64,000 bases of DNA, taken from Kitasatospora sp. DSM 101779. GTDB taxonomy: Bacteria > Actinomycetota > Actinomycetes > Streptomycetales > Streptomycetaceae. Shown one piece after another: positions 26,508-35,510 of the stretch (position 1 is its first letter; every line of letters starts with the position of its first letter). Made by a program: the position numbers and the translations under genes. The notes beneath the pieces were generated by a model. The model was given only the letters and a program-made list of their open reading frames with translations, made no database searches and was not told the origin of the DNA. The stretch spans positions 8,186,606 through 8,250,605 of the forward strand of contig NZ_JAHTIK010000001.1 in NCBI RefSeq assembly GCF_025655475.1, written 5' to 3'.

Positions 26508-27146
26508 TGGCGAGGAAGAGGTGCACGCAAGACGGGTCGGAACCCCCTGGTAGTGCTGCGCCGACCATCACTATGGCTACACGCTGATGTACCGTCAAGG
26601 CATCGGACTGTTAACGCACACAAAAGCTATGGCAGTTCGCGCGGTGAAGGTCGTGATCGGATCCTTCCACTCCCGGCATCCGAGCCGGGTTCGACGGGAC
26701 ACTGCACTCGTGCGGGGGAGGGGGGAGCTCTGGCCGAGAAGGAGGACGGTCAGACCACCGGAGTGCATCAGGGCGAAGCCCCACCAGCAGGTCCGGGATG
26801 GGCAGACCGTCGGGCACGATTACAGGGACTTCGGGCAGGACTTCGAGTGGCACAGTGCCGGCCTGTGTTGCCTGGGTGAGCCGGGCCGCGAGTGCGGACC
26901 GGGCGCGCTGGTCCCTCCGCACCGCCCGGTGCGGAGAGACGAGATCGGACCCATGCGCCCGCGAGACTGCCGCAGAACCATGATCACAGGCAGCCGGAAA
27001 TCAAGATCCCCAACAGAGTGGATGGTCCGCCGAGGGGCCGGCCGCGGTGTCTTCCGCTGGAGGGGCGGGTGCTGCTGACCCGGATCGTCCAGCTGACGGT
27101 CGACGACGTGCTCCACGGCGGAGAGGCGTCGCGGACGCCCTCGGCT
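26508..27146. other. Intergenic debris upstream of the GH54 run
   Basis: No intact gene. It contains a Uma2-like fragment (26740-26850, minus) and a hairpin CTCCGCACCG/CGGTGCGGAG (26915-26936, 10-bp stem, 2-base loop). A short frame at about 27070-27150 reads LTRIVQLTVDDVLHGGEASR and ends at the IS border; I cannot assign it. Confidence 0.4.
26740..26850 (-). pseudogene. Uma2-family (DUF820) fragment
   Basis: The minus strand reads VIVPDGLPIPDLLVGLRPDA. The first 14 residues match, apart from one, the Uma2-like pseudogene at 31736-32161 (VIVPDGLPVPDLLV). Nothing else of the protein remains in frame. Confidence 0.35.
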
Positions 27147-28044
27147 AAGGCGTGTCTCTTTGATGGGCTGAGCAGTTGATCGGATGTGTTTGTCCGGTTG
27201 GTGATCAGTGATGCGATGTGGGACCGGATCGAGCCGTTGATGCCGGCCGATCCGGTTCGTGGGCGGCGATGGGCGGACCATCGCCGCACGTTGGAGGCGA
27301 TCGCATGGAGGTACCGCACCTGCTCGCCCTGGCGGGACTTGCCGGAGGAGCTGGGGCCGTTCCAGACGGCGCACAAGCGGTTGCTGCGACGGGCGGTCGA
27401 CGGCACGTGGCAGCGGATCTTCGCTGCTGTCCTGGCCGCGGCGGACGCCAACGACGACATCGGCTGGACGGCATCGGTGGACTCCACCGTGTGCCGGGCC
27501 CACCAGCACGCCGCCGGCGCCCGCAAAGGGTGACCGCGGTCGGGGCGAGCCTGCCGATCACGCCCTCGGCCGCTCGCGTGGAGGCCTGAGCACCAAGGTT
27601 CACCTGGCCAGTGATGCCCGGGCGCGGCCGCTGGCCCTCGTCGTGACGGCCGGACAGGCTGGCGACGCACCCGCGTTCACGGCCGTCATGGCCGCGATCA
27701 GGGTTCCTCGAACAGGTCCCGGGCGGGCACGCACCAGGCCCGACACGGTGATCGCGGACCGTGCCTACTCGGCTCTCGATCCGCTCCCACCTGCGCGACC
27801 GGCACATCCGTGCGGTCATCCCGCAACCGGTGGACCAGGTCCGCCACCGGCTGAGGCGCGGCTCACGCGGTGGCCGCCCCCCCCCGGCTTCGACCGTGAG
27901 GCTTACAAGGAGCGGAACACGGTCGAGCGGTGCATCAGCCGCCTGAAGCAGTGGCGCGGTCTGGCCATGCGCACCGACAAACTCGCCATCGCCTACCAGG
28001 CCGCACTCCACCTCGCAGCCATCCTCATCTGGCTCCGCAGATGA
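27147..28044 (+). mobile_element. IS5-family insertion sequence, left end to transposase end
   Basis: The left end reads GGCGTGTCTCTTTGATGGGC, and the same end occurs in inverse orientation at about 29070-29103 on a truncated copy. The transposase fills the rest. The right terminal repeat could not be located with confidence. Confidence 0.6.
27186..28044 (+). pseudogene. IS5-family transposase, frameshifted
   Basis: ORFA (27186-27533, GTG start) has the N-terminal domain ISDAMWDRIEPLMP, then ADHRRTLEAIAWRYRTCSPW, and the first catalytic Asp in VDSTVCRAHQHA. ORFB follows in another frame after an AAAGGG slip-like site at about 27528: GRSRGGLSTKVHLA, VIADRAYS (second Asp) and ERNTVERCISRLKQWRGLA (Glu). 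An A/B frame change is normal for this IS group. However, a further shift near 27770 and a run of ten C at about 27886 move the HIRAVIPQP part out of frame and back, so the copy is probably inactive unless these are sequencing errors in the C-run. Confidence 0.75.
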
Positions 28045-28105
28045 CCTAGGAGAGTCCGTAGGCCCTGCCTCGCCTGAAGCGTGCCCGTCCTGTGACCGAC
28101 CACCC

Positions 28106-28825
28106 TTAACGTGCCGGCCCGATCCCCTCCGGCAGGGTGGCCACCACCAGGGCGACGGCCTCCTGCGCCGTCTCGAAGCGCGCGATCACCTCGCTCCCGT
28201 TGTGCACCCCGTAGACCCCCTTTTCGTGCACCCACAGGATGTGCCCGACATGAGTCTTCCAGTTCGCCCTGACACTGGTGGAGAACCAGACGTTCATCAT
28301 GCTGGTCGCCGGTGTCAGCCGGCGGAGCACCGGCTCGGCGTACGCCGCAGCCAGCAACGCATGCGTGCGTAGGTCTCGGTCGCCCGGCGGAAAGTGGATG
28401 CGGTCCAACTGGAGGTGCCACTCCAACTCGACCCCGCCGAACGGCTCCCGCTCGTGCACGAGGGCCCAGGGCCGAAATTCGATGCACGGGGCCTGCGCCT
28501 TGGTCTCCTCGAGCCCCGCTCCGCCGGTCCAGGTCACCACCGCCCTGACCACCTCGGCCGGATCGGCGGTCCACCCGCCGGCCAGACGCGGGAAGTTACT
28601 CGGAAGGTCGCTTGCGAGGACCACCCGGAAGGCCCGGCGCTGCTCGTCGGGCGGATACACCGTCACCCGCCGACCGAGCCCCGCGTCGACGTACTTCGCG
28701 AGGGACCCCCACTCATCGTCCGACTCGTGCAGGACGACCCCGACCCCCTCTGCGGTCTGCCTCAGCAGCTCCCGCAGTACCCCGCGACCCCAGTTGCTCC
28801 TGCCAGACCCCACCCCGAAGTTCAT
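28106..28825 (-). CDS. DUF6193-like protein
   Basis: 239 aa, intact. It starts MNFGVGSGRSNWGRGVLREL, then VVLHESDDEWGSLAKYVDAG, YPPDEQRRAFRVVLASDLPS, LAGGWTADPAEVVRAVVTWT and ends with GSEVIARFETAQEAVALVVA then LPEGIGPAR. I recall this pattern from the DUF6193 family (loosely annotated as natural-product associated) of streptomycetes; function unknown. No signal peptide or membrane segment. It is bracketed by one IS5 copy on the left and an inverted truncated copy of the same element on the right, so it may have moved with them. Confidence 0.6.
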   Translation of the reverse strand: MNFGVGSGRSNWGRGVLRELLRQTAEGVGVVLHESDDEWGSLAKYVDAGLGRRVTVYPPDEQRRAFRVVLASDLPSNFPRLAGGWTADPAEVVRAVVTWTGGAGLEETKAQAPCIEFRPWALVHEREPFGGVELEWHLQLDRIHFPPGDRDLRTHALLAAAYAEPVLRRLTPATSMMNVWFSTSVRANWKTHVGHILWVHEKGVYGVHNGSEVIARFETAQEAVALVVATLPEGIGPAR

Positions 28826-28849
28826 CCGCTCAGTATGCCGCCGAGCGTG

Positions 28850-29103
28850 TCAACGGACCGCCCACCGCAGCAACCTCTTGCGCGGTCCTGAACGAGTCCG
28901 AGCCCTTCCGGAAGGCCACGCCAGGGCGAGGACGTGCGGTACTTCCACGCGATCGCCCTGGCGTGCGCCGATGGTCGGCCCACCACCGCCCCGGACCGGA
29001 CAGGCCGGCACCAACGGCTCGATCCGGCCTCACATCGCATCACTGACCACCAGCAGGACAGCAACGTCCGATCAACTGCTCAGCCCATCAAAGAGACACG
29101 CCT
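28850..29103 (-). mobile_element. Truncated inverted copy of the 27-kb IS5-family element
   Basis: From the terminal end at 29103 inward (GGCGTGTCTCTTTGATGGGC on the minus strand) the sequence parallels the first 250 bases of the element at 27147, including degraded RIEPL.P and YRT.SPWR.LPE codons in several frames. It stops just before the start of the DUF6193-like gene. Confidence 0.6.
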
Positions 29104-29220
29104 TAGCACGACGAGGCCGCCAGCCGCCTCCTCAGAGAAAGCGGCGGGACCTGGAGCCGATACGCCGCTGGCGACCGCAGCCGGTCACCGGCGGGCTGGG
29201 CTCCCGAGGGAACCCGCGAC

Positions 29221-29245
29221 GGTTGAGTACGAGAGCCCACCAGTA
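29221..29245. repeat. 25-bp repeat, left copy
   Basis: Reads GGTTGAGTACGAGAGCCCAC then CAGTA. It recurs at 31581-31605 with three differences in the first ten bases. On the minus strand both copies encode YWWAL-like codons followed by FN/LN, so both are probably pieces of the same lost coding end. Confidence 0.6.
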
Positions 29246-29292
29246 ATCGGGGCGCCTTGACAGGCAAAGTGATTAGCCGCCATATTATGTGC

Positions 29293-29811
29293 ATGACGAG
29301 GGATGGCATCGATGGCGAGACACCCACGCTGGACCAGGCCAGACGGCAGGTCGAGCGCTACGGCCTGGAGGTCGATCCGCAGGCGGTGCTGGTCGCGGTG
29401 CGGCTGATCTCGGCAGGCGCGAGGGTCGGCCGGGCGGCCGAGGCGCACTTTGCCAAGTTCGGCCTGTCGACGGGGCGCTACCGCCTGCTCGCCGACCTCG
29501 AAGACCACGGCGGGGAGAAATCCCCCTCACGCCTTGCACTCGACCTCGATGTCTCCAGGGCCACGGTCACCGGCCTGCTGGATGGCCTCGAGCGAGCAGG
29601 CCTGATCGCCCGCCGCCCGTCCGCAGAGGACGGCCGGGGCACGGTGGCCGTCCTGACCGCGCGCGGTGCGCAGCGCCTGCGTGACATGGCGTCCGAGCAC
29701 TTCGGGCGGCTGGAGGCGATGGTGGGTGGGCTTTCCGTCGAGGAGCGTGCGATGTTCCTGGATCTGCTCGCCCGCGTGGTGCGCGGCAGTGCAGCCCTGG
29801 CCGCTGACTGA
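29293..29811 (+). CDS. MarR-family transcriptional regulator
   Basis: About 172 aa from the ATG at 29293; in-frame ATG 29287 and TTG 29257 are alternatives, none with a good ribosome site. Core: FGLSTGRYRLLADLEDHG, SRLALDLDVSRATVTGLLDG (recognition helix), LERAGLIARRPSAEDGRGTV wing, and C-terminal dimer helices. MarR proteins repress nearby genes and are released by phenolic or oxidising ligands. The likely targets are the membrane and NmrA-like genes just downstream, which are preceded by an inverted repeat at 29871-29882. A GC-rich stretch followed by TTTTTT (29850-29859) after the stop may end its own transcript. Confidence 0.85.
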   Translation: MTRDGIDGETPTLDQARRQVERYGLEVDPQAVLVAVRLISAGARVGRAAEAHFAKFGLSTGRYRLLADLEDHGGEKSPSRLALDLDVSRATVTGLLDGLERAGLIARRPSAEDGRGTVAVLTARGAQRLRDMASEHFGRLEAMVGGLSVEERAMFLDLLARVVRGSAALAAD

Positions 29812-29870
29812 CCCGGCTCTCAGCCGGTTGGCCCCGCCCTCCGGGTAGGGCCCTTTTTTCGAGGCAATAG

Positions 29871-29882
29871 TTAGGTGCCTAA
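29871..29882. promoter_or_regulatory. Probable MarR operator
   Basis: TTAGGTGCCTAA: half sites TTAGG/CCTAA with a 2-base spacer, followed by an AT-rich TTAATTTGG stretch, 77 bases before the membrane-protein start. Size and composition suit a MarR dimer. The assignment to the adjacent regulator is inferred. Confidence 0.5.
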
Positions 29883-29958
29883 TTAATTTGGCCGAGTAAG
29901 CCTGATGCTCCCCACCGCAACCTTTCGCTTCCCTCACACGAACGAGAAAGGGGCCAAC

Positions 29959-30423
29959 GTGCCCGCAAAGAAGGACAGAACCAGCCGAAACCGGGCAGCC
30001 TCCCGGCCGTTCACCCTGTGGCGCGAGGTACTGACCGCCTACGCCGCCCCCGCGCTGACGGCCGGTACCGCCGGAGTCGTCACCGGGCAGCAGGACCTGG
30101 CCGTGGCTGCCTGCACCTCCATCGCCGGCACCTCCGCCGTGGTGGCGTTCCTGGTCGGCACCTGGCTGCGGCACGGCGGGCAGCCCCGACGGTGGACCAT
30201 CACCACGCCCCGCGTCGCCCTGATCGCGGCACTCGTCATCACCGCCGTCGGCGCGGCAGCCCTGCTGGGATGGTTCACCGCCCAATGGCTACCCGCCCAT
30301 ACCCCGATCCCCGCCACCCCGTGGCTGGAGCGCCTGCGCATCGACCTGCCCGTCTCCGCAGCCCTCGCCACCACCATCGTCACACTGCGCTGGCGCAGCA
30401 CCGCCGCAGCATCCCCGACATAG
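29959..30423 (+). CDS. Small integral membrane protein of unknown function
   Basis: 154 aa from GTG 29959 (GAAAGGGG upstream). After a basic N-terminus (VPAKKDRTSRN) about four hydrophobic segments follow: LTAGTAGVVTG..., AGTSAVVAFLVGTWL, VALIAALVITAVGAAALLGW and VSAALATTIVTLRW. No family recognised. It lies between the MarR gene and an NmrA-like oxidoreductase on the same strand, behind the probable MarR operator, so all three likely act in one stress-response unit. Confidence 0.55.
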   Translation: MPAKKDRTSRNRAASRPFTLWREVLTAYAAPALTAGTAGVVTGQQDLAVAACTSIAGTSAVVAFLVGTWLRHGGQPRRWTITTPRVALIAALVITAVGAAALLGWFTAQWLPAHTPIPATPWLERLRIDLPVSAALATTIVTLRWRSTAAASPT

Positions 30424-30525
30424 CCCACCCCGGCACCGGGCCCACCCACCCCACGAACCCAAGCCCGACCGAGCCCACCCCCGGCAGCACCCGCCGCCGG
30501 GAAGTCGTCAAGGAATGAGCACACG

Positions 30526-31392
30526 ATGATCGTTGTCATGGGAGCGACCGGAGCAACCGGGAACGCCCTGCTCCACAGCCTCCTCACGCTCGGTACACCC
30601 GTCCGCGCGTTGACCCGCACCCCGGACAGGCCGATCCCCGGCATAACCGGCCCACACCGACCGCCCGTCGAGGTCCAGTACGCCGACGCCACCGACCCCC
30701 ACTCGATGCGCACCGCCTTCAACGGCGCCAGCCAGCTCTTCCTCGCCATGGCCAACAGCCCCGCGCAGGTCGAACTCGAAACCCGCGTCATCGACATCGC
30801 CGCCCACACGGGCATCGGACACATCGTCAAGATCTCCGCACCCGCCGCCGAACCCGACTCCCCGGTCGCCATCTCCCGCGGACACCACGCCGTCGAGGAA
30901 CACCTGCGCGCCAGCGGCCTCAGCCATACCATCTTGCGCCCCTACGCGTTCATGCAAAACCTCCTGCGCCTGGCCCCCTCCGTCGCCCGGGGCATCATCC
31001 TGGGCACGATGGGCGACGCGCCCTGCAACTACATCGACTGCCGCGACATCGGCGACGTCGCCGCCGCAGCCCTCACCAGGCCCGACATCGCCGGCGGCAC
31101 CTACACCCTGACCGGACCCGAAGCCGTCGCATTCCCCGAACTCGCGTCACGACTGACCGCTCTGACCGGCCACCAGATCCGCTACCTCAACCTCACCCCG
31201 GACGAACTGCGCGACAACCTCATCCGCAACGCCCATATGCCCACCTGGCTCGCCGACCACGTGACGGAGATCCAGCAACTTGCCATCGCCCGACCCGAAA
31301 CCCCCACCACCACTGTCACCGACATCCTCGGCCGCCGGCCCCGCACCGTCGACGCCTTCCTGCACGAACACCACGCCCACTTCCGCCGATAA
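30526..31392 (+). CDS. NmrA-like NAD(P)-binding protein (atypical SDR)
   Basis: 288 aa. The N-terminal Rossmann signature is MIVVMGATGATGNALLHSLL, an NmrA-type GATGxxG loop at residues 6-12. VRALTRTPDR for cofactor phosphate binding and VKISAPAAEPDSP follow. The middle has YIDCRDIGDVAAAALTRPD and GGTYTLTGPEAVAFPELASR, both typical of NmrA/HSCARG and quinone-oxidoreductase-like members that sense or reduce with NADPH. AAGGA lies before the ATG. It is the last gene of the MarR unit. Confidence 0.85.
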   Translation: MIVVMGATGATGNALLHSLLTLGTPVRALTRTPDRPIPGITGPHRPPVEVQYADATDPHSMRTAFNGASQLFLAMANSPAQVELETRVIDIAAHTGIGHIVKISAPAAEPDSPVAISRGHHAVEEHLRASGLSHTILRPYAFMQNLLRLAPSVARGIILGTMGDAPCNYIDCRDIGDVAAAALTRPDIAGGTYTLTGPEAVAFPELASRLTALTGHQIRYLNLTPDELRDNLIRNAHMPTWLADHVTEIQQLAIARPETPTTTVTDILGRRPRTVDAFLHEHHAHFRR

Positions 31393-31735
31393 GACGCCGC
31401 TCACGCCTGGCCACGAAACCGCGAACCGTTCTGCCACACAAGGCAGATGATCAGACATCGGCTGTGTGGTGGGCGAAGCGGGTGAATCTCCGCACGGCCG
31501 GGCGCACGTGGAGCGACCGATACACCGCCGGGTATCACACACGGTCACCGTGCGGTTGGGATCAGCGGAGAACCGGTGACAGTTGAATGCGAGAGCCCAC
31601 CAGTACCGGAAGCCTGAATCGTCACGTCAGCCATGCGGTGCTTCCTCTTCCCGGGCACGTCAGCGACCCACCCTGTCAGATCGGGTTACACCGTTGATCA
31701 GAGACTCCCGGGCCGCCAAGTCCCTGCTCATCGCG
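31393..31735. other. Intergenic, no gene seen
   Basis: About 340 bases. The only feature is the right copy of the 25-bp repeat (31581-31605). Minus-strand codons around it (YWWALAFNCHRFSADPNRTV) look like the end of an unidentified coding sequence. Confidence 0.4.
31581..31605. repeat. 25-bp repeat, right copy
   Basis: AGTTGAATGCGAGAGCCCAC then CAGTA; imperfect direct copy of 29221-29245. The two flank the MarR/membrane/NmrA unit. Confidence 0.6.
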
Positions 31736-32161
31736 CTACCGGCGCGGCGCCGCGGGGCCGAGGTCGAGAGGGAAGGGATCGGTGAGCGCGGTGGCATCGC
31801 TGGCCTGGACGAGGCGGTCGGTGTAGTGCCGCGTTCAAGGTGGCCGAGGTAGAGCCGGGGGCGGGGTCGAGCTCGAGGCGCCAGTAGTGCGGGATGCCGG
31901 CCGCGGCGTACAGCGCGGACTTGAGCACGGTATCGCCCACGCGTGTGGACGGCGTGGTGATCTCGATCGCGACCACGATGGCATCGGCCCCTTGAGTGCG
32001 GGTGGCTTTGGCGGCCGTGGTCGCGTCGGCAACCAGCAGGTCCGGGACGGGCAGACCGTCGGGCACGATTACACAACCACTGCCAGCGCGGCCTTGAGCG
32101 CGGCGGGGTTCTGCTCAGGCCGGGGGATGGGCTCGGCTCCGTCGTGCACAGGCTGACTCAT
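31736..32161 (-). pseudogene. Uma2-family (DUF820) nuclease-like pseudogene with foreign N-terminus
   Basis: From the ATG at 32161 the minus strand reads MSQPVHDGAEPIPRPEQNPA then ALKAALAVV, which resembles the start of DUF6247-type proteins. A frame jump then leads to VIVPDGLPVPDLLV, DAIVVAIEITTPSTRVGDTV and YAAAGIPHYWRLELDPAP, the PD-(D/E)xK-like Uma2 core (evE..Sps...D...K...Y...gip.YW). After another shift near 31835 the tail HYTDRLVQASDATALTDPFP, LDLGPAA ends at 31736. At least two frame breaks make it inactive. It looks like a fusion of two gene remnants. Confidence 0.6.
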
Positions 32162-32438
32162 GGCGGCACTCCAGTCCTTCGGTGTGAGGGTACTCGGCAT
32201 CGAGTGAGCAGTCGGGACCATCAGGAAGCACTGTTGCGAGGCGCACCCGGGTGGGTGTGCATCGGGATGGTGTGGGGCGTCATGGGGCCCCGGTGCTGGG
32301 TGTCGGCTTCCGGACTGGGTGCGGCGGAGTGGCGGGGGCTCGTGCGGTGCGGGCGGTTGCGACGGTGGCGTGGTGGCTGGTTCGCAGCCCTTTGGCGCTG
32401 GGCGCGGCGTCGCTGACCTCGCCGCCACCGTCCGCATC

Positions 32439-32810
32439 TCAGGACTGGCGCAGGTCCGAACGGACTCGGGTGACTTTGCCGATGACTCGGCGGGCCTCGT
32501 CGCCGGGTTCGCTGATGCCGGACAGGCCGTGCTCGGCCGCTTCAGTGCCTGAGGAGAACAAGGGCACCAGCGACACATACTCGGCGATCGCCCGGTACGT
32601 GACCGCATCGAGTCGACCCTGCACCACTGCGATTCGCAGCGCCACGGAGTCGGTGCGTCGTACCGGACGAGCTTGTCGTACTCCTCCGGCGCCCAAATCC
32701 CCGCTGGCACGTCTCGTCGATGCGGGCAGCTCTCGCACGGCCGCGGCGCGGGCCCTCCTATCCACGCAGACCCCTGGATTCGTACGATGCGGCCCCGGAC
32801 AGTGTGCTCG
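32439..32810 (-). pseudogene. DUF6283-like protein, frameshifted and internally deleted
   Basis: The minus strand carries PCESCPHRRDVPAGIWAPEE, then YDKLVRYDAPT, a zinc-finger-like cysteine start typical of DUF6283 proteins. A frame change then leads to SVALRIAVVQGRLDAVTYRA, then IAEYVSLVPLFSSGTEAAEH and a stop at 32439. The usual middle part with a second cysteine cluster is missing. Function of the family is unknown. Confidence 0.5.
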
Positions 32811-32968
32811 AGACGCCTGCGCCCCGTCCCGTGGACGGCGCAGTCCTGGGCTCGCCGCCGCACGCCGTGGATGCCGGAGCGGTGGCTGCGCGCGACGGCT
32901 GGTCGCGCGGCCGCGCCCAGCGACCGGGTGGTGCGGCTGCTGCTGTGCCGGGAAGCCAGCCAGTTGCT

Positions 32969-35248
32969 TCAGTACAGAGACGCCGGGGCGTTGTTGGTGC
33001 GGACGGGGTCGGGAAGGACCGCGGTACTGGTGAGGGCTTCGTGCAGCCGGACGGCGAGGGAGGAGTTGCGGCCGGCCGCGGGCTGTTTGATCGCCGTGTC
33101 CAGGGCCTCGGGGTCGCCGACCAGGACGAGCATCTGCCTCGCGCGGGTGACGGCGGTGTAGAGGAGATTGCGGCGCAGCAGGAGGTAGGAGGGGCCTGTC
33201 TTGGTGAGGGGGACGATGACGTGGGGGTATTCGCTGCCTTGGGCGCGGTGGACGGTGATGGCGTAGGCGTGGAGGAGTTCGTCCAGTTCTTCGAAGGCGT
33301 AGAGGATGGTGCTGCCGTCGTCGTCGAGGGTGACGTGGATGTGGCGGTCTTTGTCGTCGATGGCGGTGACGCGGCCGGTGGAGCCGTTGAGGACGCCTTT
33401 GCGCAGGTCGTTGCGGACGGCGATGACGCGGTCGTTCAGGCGGAAGGGACGGCCGTCGCCCCAGTGCTGCGCTTGGCCGTCGTGGTGGGGGTTGACCTTG
33501 GCCTGGATGGCGGCGGCGAGTTCTTGGGTACCGGCCGGGCCTTTGGTGCTGGGGGCGAGGACCTGGACGTCGTCGGGGGTGATGCCGTAGGTGGTGGGCA
33601 GGCGGCGGGTGACGAGGTCGACGACGGTGGCGGGGATTTCGGGGTCGGGGACGGGGAGGAACCAGAAGTCGCCGCCGCTGCGGATGGGTTGCCCGTGTCG
33701 GATCTGGGCGGCGTTGCGGATGATGGCGCTGTCTGCGCTCTGGCGGAAGACTTCGTCGAGTTCGGTGCGGGGGATCGCGTCGACGGCGAGGAGGTCGCGC
33801 AGGACCTGGCCGGGACCGACGCTGGGGAGCTGGTGGACGTCTCCGACCAGCAGCAGGTGGACGCCGGGTGTGAGTTTGCCGAGGAGGCGGTCGAGGAGGG
33901 GCAGGTCGAGCATGGATGCTTCGTCGATGACGATCAGGTCCGCCTCGAGCGGGTCCCAGGCGTCGAAGAGGTTCAGGGGCCCGGTGTCGTCGTCGCGGCG
34001 ATTGCCGATCATGCGGTGCACGGTGGTGGCCGTGCGGCCGGTGAGGTTCTGCAGACGTTTGGCTGCGCGGCCGGTGGGCGCCGCGAGCCCCACCCGGCCG
34101 CCGGCAGCCTCCACGAGGTCGACGATCGTCTTCACGGTGAACGACTTGCCGCAGCCCGGGCCGCCGGTCAGCACGGACACCGGTTCGGTGAGGGCCATCC
34201 GTGCCGCCGTCTCCTGCGCCGGGGCGAGCACCAGGGCGCTGTCGAACACGGGCAGCGGGCCGCCGCCGCGCCACGGCCCGATCGATGCCAGGCGGGTGGT
34301 GGCGCTGCGCAGGCGGGCGATCCGGGCGGCCACGGAGACCTCGGCGGCGTGCAGGCGAGGGGTGAACACCGCCGCCTGCAGCCGTCCGTCCCGCGGGACG
34401 TCCTGCACCACGACGCTACCGGAGGCGACCAGCACGCCGAGCTGGTCGGGCAGCAGCTCGGCGAGCGTCTCGTCGCGGAGGTTCTGCAGCGTGCGGTGGA
34501 GCAGCTGGCGTTCGAACAGGAAGCACTGGCCGTCGCGGACCGCCGCCGTCTCGAGCGCGTGCAGCAGGGCCGCCCGCAGCCGCTCGGGGCTGCGCTCCGG
34601 CAGGCCGAGCCACAGTGCGAGCTTGTCGGCGGTGGTGAAGCCGATCCCGTAGACCTCGGTGAGCCGGTAGGGGTGCTCCTGCACGATGTCCAGGACGTCC
34701 GCGACGTCGTGGGCCTCCCGGCGGACGGTGCGGAAGTGGTGGGCGATCCGCGGCGCGTGGGTGGGGGAGACACCGGCGCCCTGCAGCAGCACCATCAGCT
34801 GCCGGATCTCCTGATGCACCTGCCACGCGGCGACGATCTCCGTGTACCGGGCCGGCCCGATCAGGTGTACCTCGCGCAGCCGCTCCGGCGTCGTGTCGAT
34901 CACCTGCAGGGTGTCCAGCTTGAAGGTGTCCACGATCGCGTCCGCCAGCTTCGGCCCGATGCCCCGCACCAACCCGGAAGCCAGGTACTTGCGGATCGCC
35001 TGCAGCGTTGCCGGCTCGAGGTAACGGCACTCCACGGCGTGGAACTCCTCGCCGTACGCCAGGTGCCGACCCCGACGACCCGTCAGCTGCAGCGTCTCCC
35101 CGGGCTGCACCCCCAGCAGCGCCTCACCCTTCGCGGTCAGACTCCCGCCGTGCTCCAGGCCCAGACGCAGCGCGGTGAAGCCGCCGCTGCTCACGTACAG
35201 GATCCGCTCGACGATGCCGTCCACCGTCTCCAGCTGCTGCTCTGCCAT
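32969..35248 (-). CDS. RecD/TraA-type (RecD2-like) ATP-dependent DNA helicase
   Basis: 759 aa. The N-terminus has helix-hairpin-helix segments (GLVRGIGPKLADAIV, VYGIGFTTADKLALWLGLP) as in stand-alone RecD2. SF1B helicase motifs follow: Walker A VLTGGPGCGKSFTVKTI (near 358-374), GRAAKRLQNLTG (Ia), VIDEASMLDLPLL (II, near 443), GDVHQLPSVGPGQVL (III) and the C-terminal YAITVHRAQGSEYPHVIVPL, then NLLYTAVTRARQMLVLVGD (V/VI). It unwinds DNA 5'-3'. No RecB/C partners are visible, which fits RecD2. Alone between decayed genes, it may be cargo of the mobile region or a normal accessory repair gene. The ATG at 35248 follows GGGTGGGAC. Confidence 0.9.
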   Translation of the reverse strand: MAEQQLETVDGIVERILYVSSGGFTALRLGLEHGGSLTAKGEALLGVQPGETLQLTGRRGRHLAYGEEFHAVECRYLEPATLQAIRKYLASGLVRGIGPKLADAIVDTFKLDTLQVIDTTPERLREVHLIGPARYTEIVAAWQVHQEIRQLMVLLQGAGVSPTHAPRIAHHFRTVRREAHDVADVLDIVQEHPYRLTEVYGIGFTTADKLALWLGLPERSPERLRAALLHALETAAVRDGQCFLFERQLLHRTLQNLRDETLAELLPDQLGVLVASGSVVVQDVPRDGRLQAAVFTPRLHAAEVSVAARIARLRSATTRLASIGPWRGGGPLPVFDSALVLAPAQETAARMALTEPVSVLTGGPGCGKSFTVKTIVDLVEAAGGRVGLAAPTGRAAKRLQNLTGRTATTVHRMIGNRRDDDTGPLNLFDAWDPLEADLIVIDEASMLDLPLLDRLLGKLTPGVHLLLVGDVHQLPSVGPGQVLRDLLAVDAIPRTELDEVFRQSADSAIIRNAAQIRHGQPIRSGGDFWFLPVPDPEIPATVVDLVTRRLPTTYGITPDDVQVLAPSTKGPAGTQELAAAIQAKVNPHHDGQAQHWGDGRPFRLNDRVIAVRNDLRKGVLNGSTGRVTAIDDKDRHIHVTLDDDGSTILYAFEELDELLHAYAITVHRAQGSEYPHVIVPLTKTGPSYLLLRRNLLYTAVTRARQMLVLVGDPEALDTAIKQPAAGRNSSLAVRLHEALTSTAVLPDPVRTNNAPASLY

Positions 35249-35510
35249 GTCCCACCCTTCGCTGCGGTCTCTGCTTCGTGTCGGCGGAAAGACCTCCCTC
35301 CGGTGTACCGCCTGTCACAGACAGGCTGAGCAGGATGTCCTCAGCCGTCGGGGTGCGTGATGTTGCGCCGGACTCGGGGCTGTGACCGGGCCCGCTTAGA
35401 AGCCGTTGTCTTTCCGATTGTGACGGGTGCGTTTCCGCTGGTCAGGCATAGTGCTGGTGCCTCGGTGGCAGAGGCGGGGTGTCGTGTCGTCTCTTCGGTG
35501 GAGGTGCCGG

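Noticed and set aside
26787..32076. Shared ~40-bp segment at 26787 and 32036 as att-like direct repeats
   Set aside because: Both copies code for the same Uma2 peptide (VIVPDGLPxPDLLV), so paralogous coding sequence explains the match better.
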